Below are positions 1 through 7,134 of a DNA stretch of 27,426 bases, piece after piece (position 1 is the first letter of the stretch; each line of letters opens with the position of its first letter). Source of the stretch: CAYJKB01 sp964370625 (lineage in GTDB: Bacteria; Bacillota; Clostridia; Oscillospirales; Butyricicoccaceae). The stretch lies in NCBI GenBank assembly GCA_964370625.1, contig CAYJKB010000029.1:1-27426 (forward strand). The letters are read 5' to 3'. Made by a program: the position numbers and the translations under genes. Under the pieces are notes generated by a model, which did no database searches, was not told the DNA's origin, and worked only from the letters and a program-made list of their open reading frames with translations.

Positions 1-131
1 TCTTTTTCTTTTTAATAGAATTTCTGCCAAGATGGCTGATTTTTTGTGTAATAAGATTTTCTTTCTTTTTCATTACTTGGTTAACGCCAAGTAATCAAAC
101 GTTCCCACTTTTGGCTTGTCAAAAGTGGAGT

Positions 132-416
132 AAAATCGCTTTGCCACGATGTTTGGCACAACTGAATTGCTCATGCTTTCGGTGGTTACAGTTTTGCTTT
201 TTTGCTTTACTACCACACTCTGTGTTGTATTTCATATGACAATAATTGCACAGGCTTAATTAAAGAAGGGATTTGCACAATCTTTTTATTACAAGGCACA
301 ATCCAAAAACATGTACAATCCAGTACGGAGTACGGTAGTAGTGTATCGCTCACAACTGGAGGAGTACGTTTTAGCTGAATTTTAATGATGTAATGGCACG
401 TATCAAAAGCGATTTT
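132..416. repeat. Element interior bounded by inverted repeats (possible invertible segment)
   Basis: AAAATCGCTTT at 132-142 and AAAGCGATTTT at 406-416 are perfect 11-bp inverted repeats bounding the interior of the left element. In the right-hand copy the equivalent sites are 27046-27057 (intact) and 27345-27355 (two mismatches), and the segment between them lies in the opposite orientation relative to the flanking ends. This arrangement fits an inversion between the short repeats, or recombination between the longer terminal inverted repeats. No recombinase gene is visible in the window. Confidence 0.45.
149..259 (+). other. Possible 36-residue hydrophobic micro-ORF inside the left element
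   Basis: ATG at 149 opens a 36-codon frame ending in TAA at 257-259. The peptide is almost entirely one membrane-spanning segment (residues about 7-28, rich in Leu, Val, Phe, Thr). The right-hand element encodes a peptide of the same length and stop at 27228-27338 on the minus strand. Ten of 36 codons differ, four of them synonymously and most of the rest conservatively. The only purine-rich stretch upstream (GTGGAG) is about 18 nt away, which is too far for a normal ribosome binding site. It may be only a by-product of the repeat. Confidence 0.2.
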
Positions 417-513
417 GATTTTACTTTTGTGGGGTCCAAAAGTAAAAACGCTTGGTTACTTGCCGTTAAGCAAGTAACAAAAAAGAAGTTAGTATATGTG
501 GTTAAGGCGAGTT

Positions 514-635
514 GCTGTCTTGCATAAGACTAAAAGTAATAAAAAGAAAATCAGATTATACTGTGCTATACCCACTCCGTCACTGCGTGACACCTCTCCC
601 AGCGGTAGAGGCTTATCAGCTGTCTTGCATAAGAC
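514..635. repeat. Palindromic repeat unit between 17-bp direct repeats
   Basis: The 17-mer GCTGTCTTGCATAAGAC occurs at 514-530 and again at 619-635. Each copy contains the hairpin GTCTT-gcat-AAGAC. Between them are two further hairpins, GTCAC-tgc-GTGAC (579-591) and CCTCT/AGAGG (593-597 with 607-611). Paired small palindromes of this kind are common as dispersed intergenic repeats in gut Clostridia. That assignment is from general knowledge and I could not check it. The unit sits directly downstream of the DUF512 gene, so its hairpins may also end or stabilise that transcript. Confidence 0.5.
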
Positions 636-659
636 ACAAGGTGATAAAAAATGATTAAA

Positions 660-1970
660 TCACACCCCAATTATCTCATCAAACAACACGCCACCATCAA
701 TCTTGATAGGAACAACAGGCACACCAAGTGCATCAGATACCTCACCTAGTGTAACATCATCTAAAAACACATCGCCACCATCACGCAACATATTTTCCGA
801 AATCAGCACACGCTGACCTATATTTTTATCTTTAAGTGCATTTATTAAATCTTTACCTGTTACAAGTCCAGCTACGCTTACACCAGCACCAAAAAATTTA
901 TTTTCAACAGCATAAACATTTCCGTCAAACTCTCCTACTTTAGCTTTAAGATTATCTAATAAATCAGCTAAAAAAGGCGCTGCCGCTGTACCAGTAGCTA
1001 TAGAAAATGGAACAATTTTAATATCTGCTAAATTTTCTTCATATTCTACGGCGGACATAAATTCTTCACAGAATAAAGACAACATGCCAACACCATTTTC
1101 AAATTGAGTAAAATCTTCATAATATGATGAGTTTGGAAGCTTTCTTTGTGCTTTAATATAAAGTTCATCACCACAAAAAGCAAGGCTTGTTCCGAATTTT
1201 TCCATACATTCACTTGCAAATTGTTCTGTAATATCAATAATTTCATCAGCACGTTTTTTGTCAATTGGCTTTAATGGAAATAATCCATCACGATGCTCTG
1301 TAAGCCCTGCTGGAACAACAGAGATGCTGTGTACAGCTGGATAAAACTTCACTAAATCATTTAACGAGCGTTTAAGTTCACTTCCATCATTAACATCACG
1401 ACAGATAACAAGTTGACAATTCATCTCAATATCATTTTGAGCAAAAATTTCTAATATGTCAAGAGAAATTCCTGCATTTTTATTATTTAACATTTTAACA
1501 CGTAGTTCAGGGTTTGTTGTTTGCACAGATACATTTACTGGTGATATACGCATTTTGACAATTCTATCGACATCTTCCTCTGATAAATTCGTAAGTGAGA
1601 TATAATTCCCCATTAAAAATGATAATCTTGCATCATCATCTTTAAAATACAGAGTATCTCGCATATTTTTCGGCAATTGATCTATAAAACAAAAAATACA
1701 TTTATTAGAACAAGATTTCGCTTTATCCATAAGATAAGTTTCAAAATTCAAGCCCAAATCTTGACCTTCATGTTTATTTACAATAATTTCATGTGCTTTA
1801 TTATTTTCATCTAACACTTTAACTGCTAAATTTGCATCATAACAATAAAATTTATAATCAAGAACATCAGAAATTTTATTTCCATTAATGCTACATAGCT
1901 TCATATTAGGTGAAATACCAAATTTTTCAGCTGCACTATTTTTATCAACTGATACTATAATCGGTGACAT
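660..1970 (-). CDS. DUF512 radical-SAM protein with N-terminal PDZ-like domain
   Basis: This protein of 436 residues belongs to the DUF512 family of putative iron-sulphur, radical-SAM-like proteins of unknown substrate. Residues 1-55 look like a PDZ-type domain. Cysteines 87, 91 and 94 form the CxxxCxxC motif (CSNKCIFC) that binds a 4Fe-4S cluster and SAM in radical SAM enzymes, followed by the IDQLP and FKDDDARLSFL stretches typical of this family. A longer frame starts at 1997, but AAAGGAGA lies six bases before the ATG at 1970 and the family begins near there, so 1970 is preferred. The gene follows rpmF at 200 bp, separated by several hairpins. The family is certain; the reaction is unknown. 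Confidence 0.9.
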   Translation of the reverse strand: MSPIIVSVDKNSAAEKFGISPNMKLCSINGNKISDVLDYKFYCYDANLAVKVLDENNKAHEIIVNKHEGQDLGLNFETYLMDKAKSCSNKCIFCFIDQLPKNMRDTLYFKDDDARLSFLMGNYISLTNLSEEDVDRIVKMRISPVNVSVQTTNPELRVKMLNNKNAGISLDILEIFAQNDIEMNCQLVICRDVNDGSELKRSLNDLVKFYPAVHSISVVPAGLTEHRDGLFPLKPIDKKRADEIIDITEQFASECMEKFGTSLAFCGDELYIKAQRKLPNSSYYEDFTQFENGVGMLSLFCEEFMSAVEYEENLADIKIVPFSIATGTAAAPFLADLLDNLKAKVGEFDGNVYAVENKFFGAGVSVAGLVTGKDLINALKDKNIGQRVLISENMLRDGGDVFLDDVTLGEVSDALGVPVVPIKIDGGVLFDEIIGV

Positions 1971-2000
1971 ATATTTTCTCCTTTCTACAAAAAACAAAAA

Positions 2001-2026
2001 GGTAGAGTAAGCAATGCTTCTCTACC
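2001..2026 (-). terminator. Intrinsic terminator or attenuator in the DUF512 leader
   Basis: GGTAGAG (2001-2007) pairs with CTCTACC (2020-2026), with a further inner AAGC/GCTT stem. Read on the minus strand, the hairpin is followed at once by TTTTTGTTTTTT and then by the DUF512 ribosome binding site. A terminator this close to a start codon suggests either a second terminator for the rpmF transcript or an attenuator controlling DUF512. Confidence 0.65.
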
Positions 2027-2074
2027 TCAAGCTTGTATAAAAAGCCATATGCCACAAGGGCATAAATAAGACAC

Positions 2075-2105
2075 AAAAAAGTCAAGACATGTGCATGACT
2101 TTTTT
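2075..2105 (-). terminator. Intrinsic terminator downstream of rpmF
   Basis: AAAAAAGTCA (2075-2084) and TGACTTTTTT (2096-2105) form a ten-base-pair stem with an 11-nt loop and a T tract in both directions. It lies 65 bp beyond the rpmF stop. A competing stem, ATGTGCA (2089-2095) with TGCACAT (2105-2111), would exclude it. Confidence 0.65.
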
Positions 2106-2146
2106 GCACATTAATCATTCAAACAAATATTAAATTTGCTTGAAAC

Positions 2147-2162
2147 GCTGTCTTTCGACAGC
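2147..2162 (-). other. GNRA-capped hairpin after rpmF stop
   Basis: GCTGTC/GACAGC forms a six-base-pair stem. On the minus strand its loop is GAAA, a stable GNRA tetraloop. It starts eight bases after the rpmF stop and has no T tract, so it is more likely an RNA-stabilising 3' structure than a terminator. Confidence 0.4.
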
Positions 2163-2170
2163 AATCGTAA

Positions 2171-2356
2171 TTACTCTGCTGCTGCTTCTACAATTGTTCT
2201 TCCTTTGTATGTTCCGCAAGCTTTGCACATTCTATGTGAAAGTACAAATTCGCCACATTTAGGACATTTTGTCATTCCTGGTAGAGATAGCTTCCAGTGT
2301 GAGTTACGTCTTTTATCACGTCTAGCTTTCGACGTTTTGCGCTTTGGCACTGCCAT
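2171..2356 (-). CDS. rpmF: 50S ribosomal protein L32
   Basis: This 61-residue protein is ribosomal protein bL32 of the large subunit. It has the usual MAVPKRKTSK start, a basic N-terminal half, and four cysteines at 31, 34, 44 and 47 in two CxxC pairs, making it the zinc-binding form of L32. The length is normal. AGGAGGTG lies just upstream of the ATG, a very strong ribosome binding site fitting a highly expressed gene. It follows the yceD gene with a 96-bp gap, an arrangement found in most bacteria, and probably shares its promoter at 3031-3059. Confidence 0.98.
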   Translation of the reverse strand: MAVPKRKTSKARRDKRRNSHWKLSLPGMTKCPKCGEFVLSHRMCKACGTYKGRTIVEAAAE

Positions 2357-2452
2357 TCGGTGACACCTCCTCTATAATTAAACAAGCGTTTTTTAACTTA
2401 TATATCTAAAGGAAAGTACTTCCGAGTGGGGAAACTCCCTTTGAGATTTTCT

Positions 2453-2953
2453 TTATTTGCCTTCAAGCAATTTAGCTAAAACTGCAAGGCGTGGATCTAT
2501 TTCTTTTTTGTTACAAGTACAATCGCCGTTGTTTAAGTCTGCTCCACAATGCATACATAGGCCTTTGCAATCTTCATCACAATAATAAGCCATATCGACG
2601 TTTAATACAAGCGCAGGAATTAAAATATCATCAAGCTCTACAACATCACTGTCAATAATAAAGATTTCATCGTTATCATCGTTTTCTGCTGATTTTGCAA
2701 GAATATTATTAACTTCTACTTTTAGTGGAACATCAAGTGGTTTTAAGCATTTACTACAAACCGTTTGATACGACGCTGTCATTTCTGCGTTAAGCGAAAC
2801 AATGCCATGTCGATTTACAATAGTTCCCACTGTGTGAACTGGGGACTTAAGTGGCTTTTCTCCATAAAAATCCATATAGGATAAATCCATATCATAGTCA
2901 AACTCGATTGACCTTCCGAAAGATGAGCCTAAACTCTTTAAGTCTATTTTCAT
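2453..2953 (-). CDS. yceD: YceD/DUF177 family protein
   Basis: A DUF177 (YceD) protein of 166 residues. This family is nearly always encoded just before rpmF and is linked to 23S rRNA and large-subunit biogenesis. Two cysteine clusters are visible: a CSKC pair in the middle and a CDEDCKGLCMHCG run followed by CTC near the C terminus, typical of the Firmicutes form and probably metal binding. A longer frame begins at 2980, but its ATG has no ribosome binding site. GAGGTG precedes the ATG at 2953, and the MKIDLKSL start agrees with the family. Confidence 0.92.
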   Translation of the reverse strand: MKIDLKSLGSSFGRSIEFDYDMDLSYMDFYGEKPLKSPVHTVGTIVNRHGIVSLNAEMTASYQTVCSKCLKPLDVPLKVEVNNILAKSAENDDNDEIFIIDSDVVELDDILIPALVLNVDMAYYCDEDCKGLCMHCGADLNNGDCTCNKKEIDPRLAVLAKLLEGK

Positions 2954-3030
2954 TATACACCTCACGTTAATATAGCACATTTCATATCTTAAAGTGATAA
3001 AATAAATGTATAATAATTGTCACAGCAACT

Positions 3031-3059
3031 ATTATATCGCAAACATAGGCTATTGTCAA
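3031..3059 (-). promoter_or_regulatory. Sigma-A promoter of yceD-rpmF
   Basis: Read on the minus strand this is TTGACA, 17 bases, TATAAT: a perfect consensus match. The -10 box ends about 78 bp before the yceD start codon. The strength fits a ribosomal protein operon. Confidence 0.85.
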
Positions 3060-3280
3060 TATGTTTATGTACCTTTTATCAAGAAATTCCACATATTTTC
3101 GTGAATTATTTTGTCTTCACCATATTTAGTGTTTCATTTTGTCTTGCATACAAAATAAGCTATTGATTTTCAAGCTCTATATAATATAAAATATGCTTAT
3201 AAATATTACAATTATAAGTATATTGTATTTCGAAGCTTTTGTACAGCCTATTTTTAGTTTATATAAATAATTTACAAACA
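3060..3280. other. AT-rich intergenic stretch between divergent yceD and RluA-type genes
   Basis: No gene is visible in this part of the 393-bp divergent gap (2954-3346). It holds two weak hairpins, one at about 3136-3155 (ATTTTG/CAAAAT arms) and one at about 3192-3222 (CTTATAA/TTATAAG arms), and ATTTTGTCTT-like repeats at about 3108 and 3136. No further promoter is convincing. Confidence 0.5.
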
Positions 3281-3284
3281 TTGT

Positions 3285-3313
3285 TTGCAATTCCGCTAAA
3301 ATAATTATAAAAT
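3285..3313 (+). promoter_or_regulatory. Probable promoter of the RluA-type gene
   Basis: TTGCAA, 17 bases, TAAAAT lies 33 bp before the GTG start. It has four of six matches in the -35 box and five of six in the -10 box, with ideal spacing. Confidence 0.5.
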
Positions 3314-3346
3314 AAGAATATAATAAAATCAAGGAATGATAATTTA

Positions 3347-4288
3347 GTGAAAAAATTTATAATTACAAAAAATGATAGTGGCCAAAGACTTAATAAATTT
3401 TTGGAAAAAGCTGTCCCAAAACTCCCCTCTTCATTAATGCATAAATACATAAGGTTAAAGCGTATTAAATTAAATGGTAAACGTACTGAGCTTGCTTATA
3501 AATTAATTGAAGGTGATGTGCTAGAGCTTTATATTAATGATGAACTTTTTGAAAAACCAAATGATGATACAGATTTTCTTAAAATTTCAGCTGATTTAAA
3601 TATTATTTATGAAGATGATAATATTATATTAGTTGATAAAAAATCTGGAATTGCTTGCCATTCTGATGATAATAATGATAAAAGTACATTAATTACACAT
3701 ATTAAAGCACATTTATATAAAAGCGGTGCTTGGAATGCAAGAGATGAAGCCTCATTTACTCCCGCTTTATGCAATCGAATTGATAGAAACACTGGCGGAA
3801 TTGTAATCGGTGCTAAAACTGCTGAAGCTCTTCGTATTATGAACGATAAAATTAAAAATCATGAACTGGAAAAGCGTTATTTATGCTTAGTTCATGGTGT
3901 TTTACCTCAAAAATCAGGTAAATTTGATGGTTTTATTTTGAAACATGATAACGAAAATCGTGTAAGTGTCCATAAAACACAGGTACGTGGTGCAAAATCT
4001 GCACTTACTTACTATAAAGTGCTTGAACAACGTGAAAAAACTGCACTCGTTGAATGCACATTGGTTACAGGGCGTACACATCAGATAAGAGCACATTTTG
4101 GAAACGCTGGTTTTCCTTTAGTTGGCGACACCAAATATGGAACAGCAAAGCAAAATCAAGGCTTCCCTTATAAATATCAATGCTTATATTCTTATAAATT
4201 ACAATTCAACTTCTCTTCCCCTTCTGGCATTCTTGAATATCTAAACAAACAAGAATTTACAATTAAAAATATTCCATTTTTAAAATAA
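3347..4288 (+). CDS. RluA-family RNA pseudouridine synthase
   Basis: A 313-residue pseudouridine synthase of the RluA/RluC/RluD group, which isomerises uridines in ribosomal or transfer RNA. An S4-like RNA-binding domain covers about residues 12-75, and the catalytic domain follows from about 85. The active-site motif is NRIDRNTGG, with the catalytic aspartate at 146. The usual form is RLDxxTSG, so the Leu-to-Ile and Ser-to-Gly changes are mild variants. GRTHQIRAH, another family signature, follows. Translation starts at a GTG with AAGGAA ten bases upstream. It is a single gene with its own promoter and terminator. The exact RNA target cannot be told from sequence. Confidence 0.93.
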   Translation: MKKFIITKNDSGQRLNKFLEKAVPKLPSSLMHKYIRLKRIKLNGKRTELAYKLIEGDVLELYINDELFEKPNDDTDFLKISADLNIIYEDDNIILVDKKSGIACHSDDNNDKSTLITHIKAHLYKSGAWNARDEASFTPALCNRIDRNTGGIVIGAKTAEALRIMNDKIKNHELEKRYLCLVHGVLPQKSGKFDGFILKHDNENRVSVHKTQVRGAKSALTYYKVLEQREKTALVECTLVTGRTHQIRAHFGNAGFPLVGDTKYGTAKQNQGFPYKYQCLYSYKLQFNFSSPSGILEYLNKQEFTIKNIPFLK

Positions 4289-4345
4289 AAAACAGGTGAA
4301 CATGATGAATTATACCACATAAAATAAGAATATCCTGTATATAAC

Positions 4346-4379
4346 AACAAGCTGACACATTACAAAGTGTCAGCTTGTT
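4346..4379 (+). terminator. Intrinsic terminator of the RluA-type gene
   Basis: AACAAGCTGACAC and GTGTCAGCTTGTT form a perfect 13-bp stem with an eight-base loop, followed by TTATTTAT on the plus strand. It sits between two convergent genes, and the minus side lacks a T tract. Confidence 0.75.
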
Positions 4380-4417
4380 TATTTATGGGTAGCCGCATTC
4401 CCAGTCACCCTTTTTAT

Positions 4418-5326
4418 TTATGCCTTATCATCATTTTGAGATTGTTCTGGTAAGTTAGGTTTCTCAGCATCTGTCACCTCTTGTGTAGCTTGGCTATCAT
4501 CAGAGTTTTCATCAGCTGTTTTCTCAGCGTCATCATCTTCTATAATTATAGAAATTTCATTTTCTGAAGTGAATTTAACAGTTGCACCATTTTCTAAATC
4601 TTTTTGCATTTTCAAAATTTCTACATATGCAATAAATGATAAATTATAATATCCTATATAAAAAACTGATAGCAATCCACCTGTAGCTGTTGCTAGAATC
4701 ATCCAAGGCAAAAAACTAAAATAAAAAGTTGCAATACTCATTGTTCTGCCTTCTGTTAGATATTTTGCATATTCAACAGCTTCTTTTATTGACATTCCTT
4801 CGTTTTGTACAGCTATTATATTAATTACATTTAATTTTTCTCCATACACTAATAAAGCAACTATCGTAACAATAACTAAAATATTTAATATCAATGCTGA
4901 AAAACTAAAAAAGAATATACAAAATGAGAAAAACAAAATTATTGGCAATAATTTTAAATGAATAATTACAGCAAGTGCTACAGCTCGAAAATATTTCTTA
5001 AAGCTTTCAAAGTAATAAAATACATCCACGAACATTACTTTATTATCTGTTATCAACATGAAATATACTCTATATAATCCCATGAAAACTGGAGCTGTAA
5101 CCACAATATCAACTAATATTGTGAATATTGCTGATATAATCATGCTCATGTTATCTGCTTGTGGATTAAATACAACATCAGATACAACTACACCTGTAAT
5201 AAGGCTTGGAATTAGTGTTGAACCGGCAACCAATAATGATATAAATAAATTTGTAAAAAACGTTTGTTTCCCCTTGGCTTTTGCCATAACACGCAATACG
5301 TGAAATGGGTTTTTATTAGTATTCAT
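4418..5326 (-). CDS. DUF975-like integral membrane protein with acidic tail
   Basis: A 302-residue membrane protein with about five or six hydrophobic segments between residues 25 and 235, followed by a soluble, strongly acidic tail (about 245-302) rich in Asp, Glu, Ser and Gln. The layout, with a long membrane part, an amphipathic EGMSIKEAVEYAKYLTEGR loop and a YYNLSFIAYVEILK ending, resembles the DUF975 family. I judge this by overall pattern only. AAGGAAAA precedes the ATG and overlaps the end of the upstream gap. It begins 15 bp after the VanW gene and is probably the last gene of the ychF cluster. The function is unknown. Confidence 0.75.
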   Translation of the reverse strand: MNTNKNPFHVLRVMAKAKGKQTFFTNLFISLLVAGSTLIPSLITGVVVSDVVFNPQADNMSMIISAIFTILVDIVVTAPVFMGLYRVYFMLITDNKVMFVDVFYYFESFKKYFRAVALAVIIHLKLLPIILFFSFCIFFFSFSALILNILVIVTIVALLVYGEKLNVINIIAVQNEGMSIKEAVEYAKYLTEGRTMSIATFYFSFLPWMILATATGGLLSVFYIGYYNLSFIAYVEILKMQKDLENGATVKFTSENEISIIIEDDDAEKTADENSDDSQATQEVTDAEKPNLPEQSQNDDKA

Positions 5327-5341
5327 AAATTAAATTTTCCT

Positions 5342-7078
5342 TTATGCTACATTTTCAATTTCAGTTGTTGGTTGTTCTTCTGGTGTTGGTGTTGGTTGTT
5401 CGCTTTGTTCCTCTGGGTCTGTAGGGATTGGATTAACTACAACAGGAGGATTTTCTGTTGTAGGTGGTGCTGATGGGTCTGTAGGTGTTACAGTTTCATC
5501 TACCGGAGGCACAACAGGTGCTACAACCGGCTGAGGTCCCACTTCAAGCACTTGGTTTACTTTTGCATATGAACTTTGTGGCATAACTTCTTCAGTTGTT
5601 ACTCCATTTTCAGTTACATATTTAACAGTTTTAACTTTATATCCTGTATAACCTTTTGTGATTACTTCAGTTTGTCCAGGAGCTAGTGTTGCATTTTCAT
5701 TTGTAATCGTTTCATAAGGTGTGCTTGATGTTGTCCAAGATTTAACTTGAACTGTTTTATCTGTTGTTTTTGTGCCTAGCATAGACACTGTAAGCGTTCC
5801 TCCGTCAATTACAACAGAAACTTTTACAGGAAATGGTGTATCATTTGAAAATTTGTAATCTGTCGCACCATAAACCACAGTAGCATCTTGACCTAGTGGC
5901 GTATAAGCTACAGGAAGTGAATGATTTCTGCGTTCCGTAACAAGTAAATCAGAATGTAATGTTGCCATGTATAAAGTTGATGATGTTTGACAAATACCAC
6001 CTGCAACACCTGTTTCAGGCTGATTGTTAACATACACTGTCGCATCTTTATATCCAGCAGCATATGTTCTTGGTCCTACAATATCATTATAAGAAAATTC
6101 ATCACCAGGATTTAATATAATTCCATTCGTCGCTGCAACTGTAAGTCCTATATTATAAGTTCGATTTTTGTTTGACACACTAAATTTTGTTGATGCCGAA
6201 CCTAGCTCATGTGTAAACATTGATTGTTTTAGGTTTTCAACTGTTGCAGTTGGTTGTGTTACTGTCACAGGGATATGATATACATCTTTTCGTCCTTCTG
6301 CTAATGCTTTTTCTATATCTGCTATTTCAACAGAAATACCTACTTGCTCTGGCGTAATATCTGTATAACTTTTTCTATCCTCTGATAAAACTAACATAGC
6401 CTCTTGTGGTGTTTTATCAACATCAGCCTTTATTTGTTCTGGGCTAACATTAATATCTTGTGGCTCTATAATTCCAGCTTCAATTTCTAGATTTGAAAAA
6501 TTAACAGTGCTGATTTTTTCCATAATATCTTCTTTGGCGTCAACTCTATTAAAATCATATCCTTTTCCACTTTGTGTAAGCACAAGAACATTGCCTTCAA
6601 TGCCATATGACAAAGCTGTAGCATCGCTTGGAATTTCGCCAAGTAGCTCATTAGCCTTTTCTTCTACATTTGTTTCAAGCAATACAGTTTCCACATTATG
6701 CCCACCAAAAAGAGCAGACATAGCTTGAATACATCGTGTAAACACATCACCTTCTCGTGCATAATTATACACAGCTTGTGCCGTTTTCTCTACATCAATT
6801 CCGCCGATAATTTGGTTTACAGGTGTTATAAAATCATCGCCTGCCACTTTAATATTAAAGCTACCATTAGCTAAAATATCATCTGCAAAAGCTTGTACTT
6901 CAGCAGAAACTTGCTCATATGTCTTTCCAGACATATCTACATTTCCCAGTGTTACACCATTATAAACATTTTCTGTCATTAATGTGTAAGCAACTGTTAT
7001 TCCAATCAATACAGCAATCATAAGTGTAATCGTTATACCTATATTTCTGCCTGTATGTGATTTTTTCTTTTCAGCCAT
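5342..7078 (-). CDS. VanW family surface protein with G5 domain
   Basis: A 578-residue cell-envelope protein. A short cationic start and one membrane segment (about residues 12-33) anchor it outward. Next come about 250 residues matching the peptidoglycan-binding-like PG_binding_4 region, a VanW domain at about 285-435 (containing NPGDEFSYNDIVGPRT and GGICQTSSTLY), a G5 domain at about 445-515, and a Pro/Thr/Glu-rich tail. VanW proteins occur in some vancomycin-resistance clusters but are also common on Clostridia chromosomes, and nothing here indicates resistance. A TTG at 7090 would lengthen the frame by four codons, but GGGTGAG is placed for the ATG at 7078. The role is probably cell-wall binding. 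Confidence 0.92.
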   Translation of the reverse strand: MAEKKKSHTGRNIGITITLMIAVLIGITVAYTLMTENVYNGVTLGNVDMSGKTYEQVSAEVQAFADDILANGSFNIKVAGDDFITPVNQIIGGIDVEKTAQAVYNYAREGDVFTRCIQAMSALFGGHNVETVLLETNVEEKANELLGEIPSDATALSYGIEGNVLVLTQSGKGYDFNRVDAKEDIMEKISTVNFSNLEIEAGIIEPQDINVSPEQIKADVDKTPQEAMLVLSEDRKSYTDITPEQVGISVEIADIEKALAEGRKDVYHIPVTVTQPTATVENLKQSMFTHELGSASTKFSVSNKNRTYNIGLTVAATNGIILNPGDEFSYNDIVGPRTYAAGYKDATVYVNNQPETGVAGGICQTSSTLYMATLHSDLLVTERRNHSLPVAYTPLGQDATVVYGATDYKFSNDTPFPVKVSVVIDGGTLTVSMLGTKTTDKTVQVKSWTTSSTPYETITNENATLAPGQTEVITKGYTGYKVKTVKYVTENGVTTEEVMPQSSYAKVNQVLEVGPQPVVAPVVPPVDETVTPTDPSAPPTTENPPVVVNPIPTDPEEQSEQPTPTPEEQPTTEIENVA

Positions 7079-7134
7079 AAACTCACCCAATCTTATTTTA
7101 AAAAAATTCTATAAATTACTTATTGTATTATTTC

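Larger units (their letters stand above)
29..490. mobile_element. Short repeat element, left copy, with double-hairpin ends
   Basis: This is a repeat of about 0.45 kb with no transposase-sized reading frame. Its left end has two adjacent hairpins: 73-94 (stem TTACTTGG/CCAAGTAA, loop TTAACG) and 105-128 (stem CCACTTTTG/CAAAAGTGG). Its right end has the same pair in mirror order: 421-445 (TTACTTTTG/CAAAAGTAA) and 455-478 (GTTACTTGC/GCAAGTAAC). The two ends are therefore imperfect terminal inverted repeats of about 65 bp. A second copy lies at 26943-27426. Positions 29-142 align there without gaps (offset 26914; one mismatch in 71-142), and the right end (446-480) also aligns directly, but the interior 143-290 matches it in inverted orientation. 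A non-autonomous, MITE-like element is the simplest reading. The exact termini are not known, because no target-site duplication can be seen. Confidence 0.7.

Noticed and set aside
1..660. CRISPR array
   Set aside because: The repeated palindromes are not evenly spaced and there are no spacer units or cas genes.
2136..2363. Plus-strand 75-codon frame across rpmF
   Set aside because: It is the antisense of the clear L32 gene, with no ribosome binding site and no recognisable protein pattern.
5264..5473. Plus-strand frame rich in Trp, Cys and Phe
   Set aside because: It arises from the antisense of the Pro/Thr-rich VanW tail and the start of the DUF975-like gene. The composition is an artefact.
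5342..7078. VanW gene as a vancomycin-resistance determinant
   Set aside because: No vanH, vanA/B ligase, vanX or vanRS neighbour is present. VanW-G5 proteins are common chromosomal surface proteins in Clostridia.
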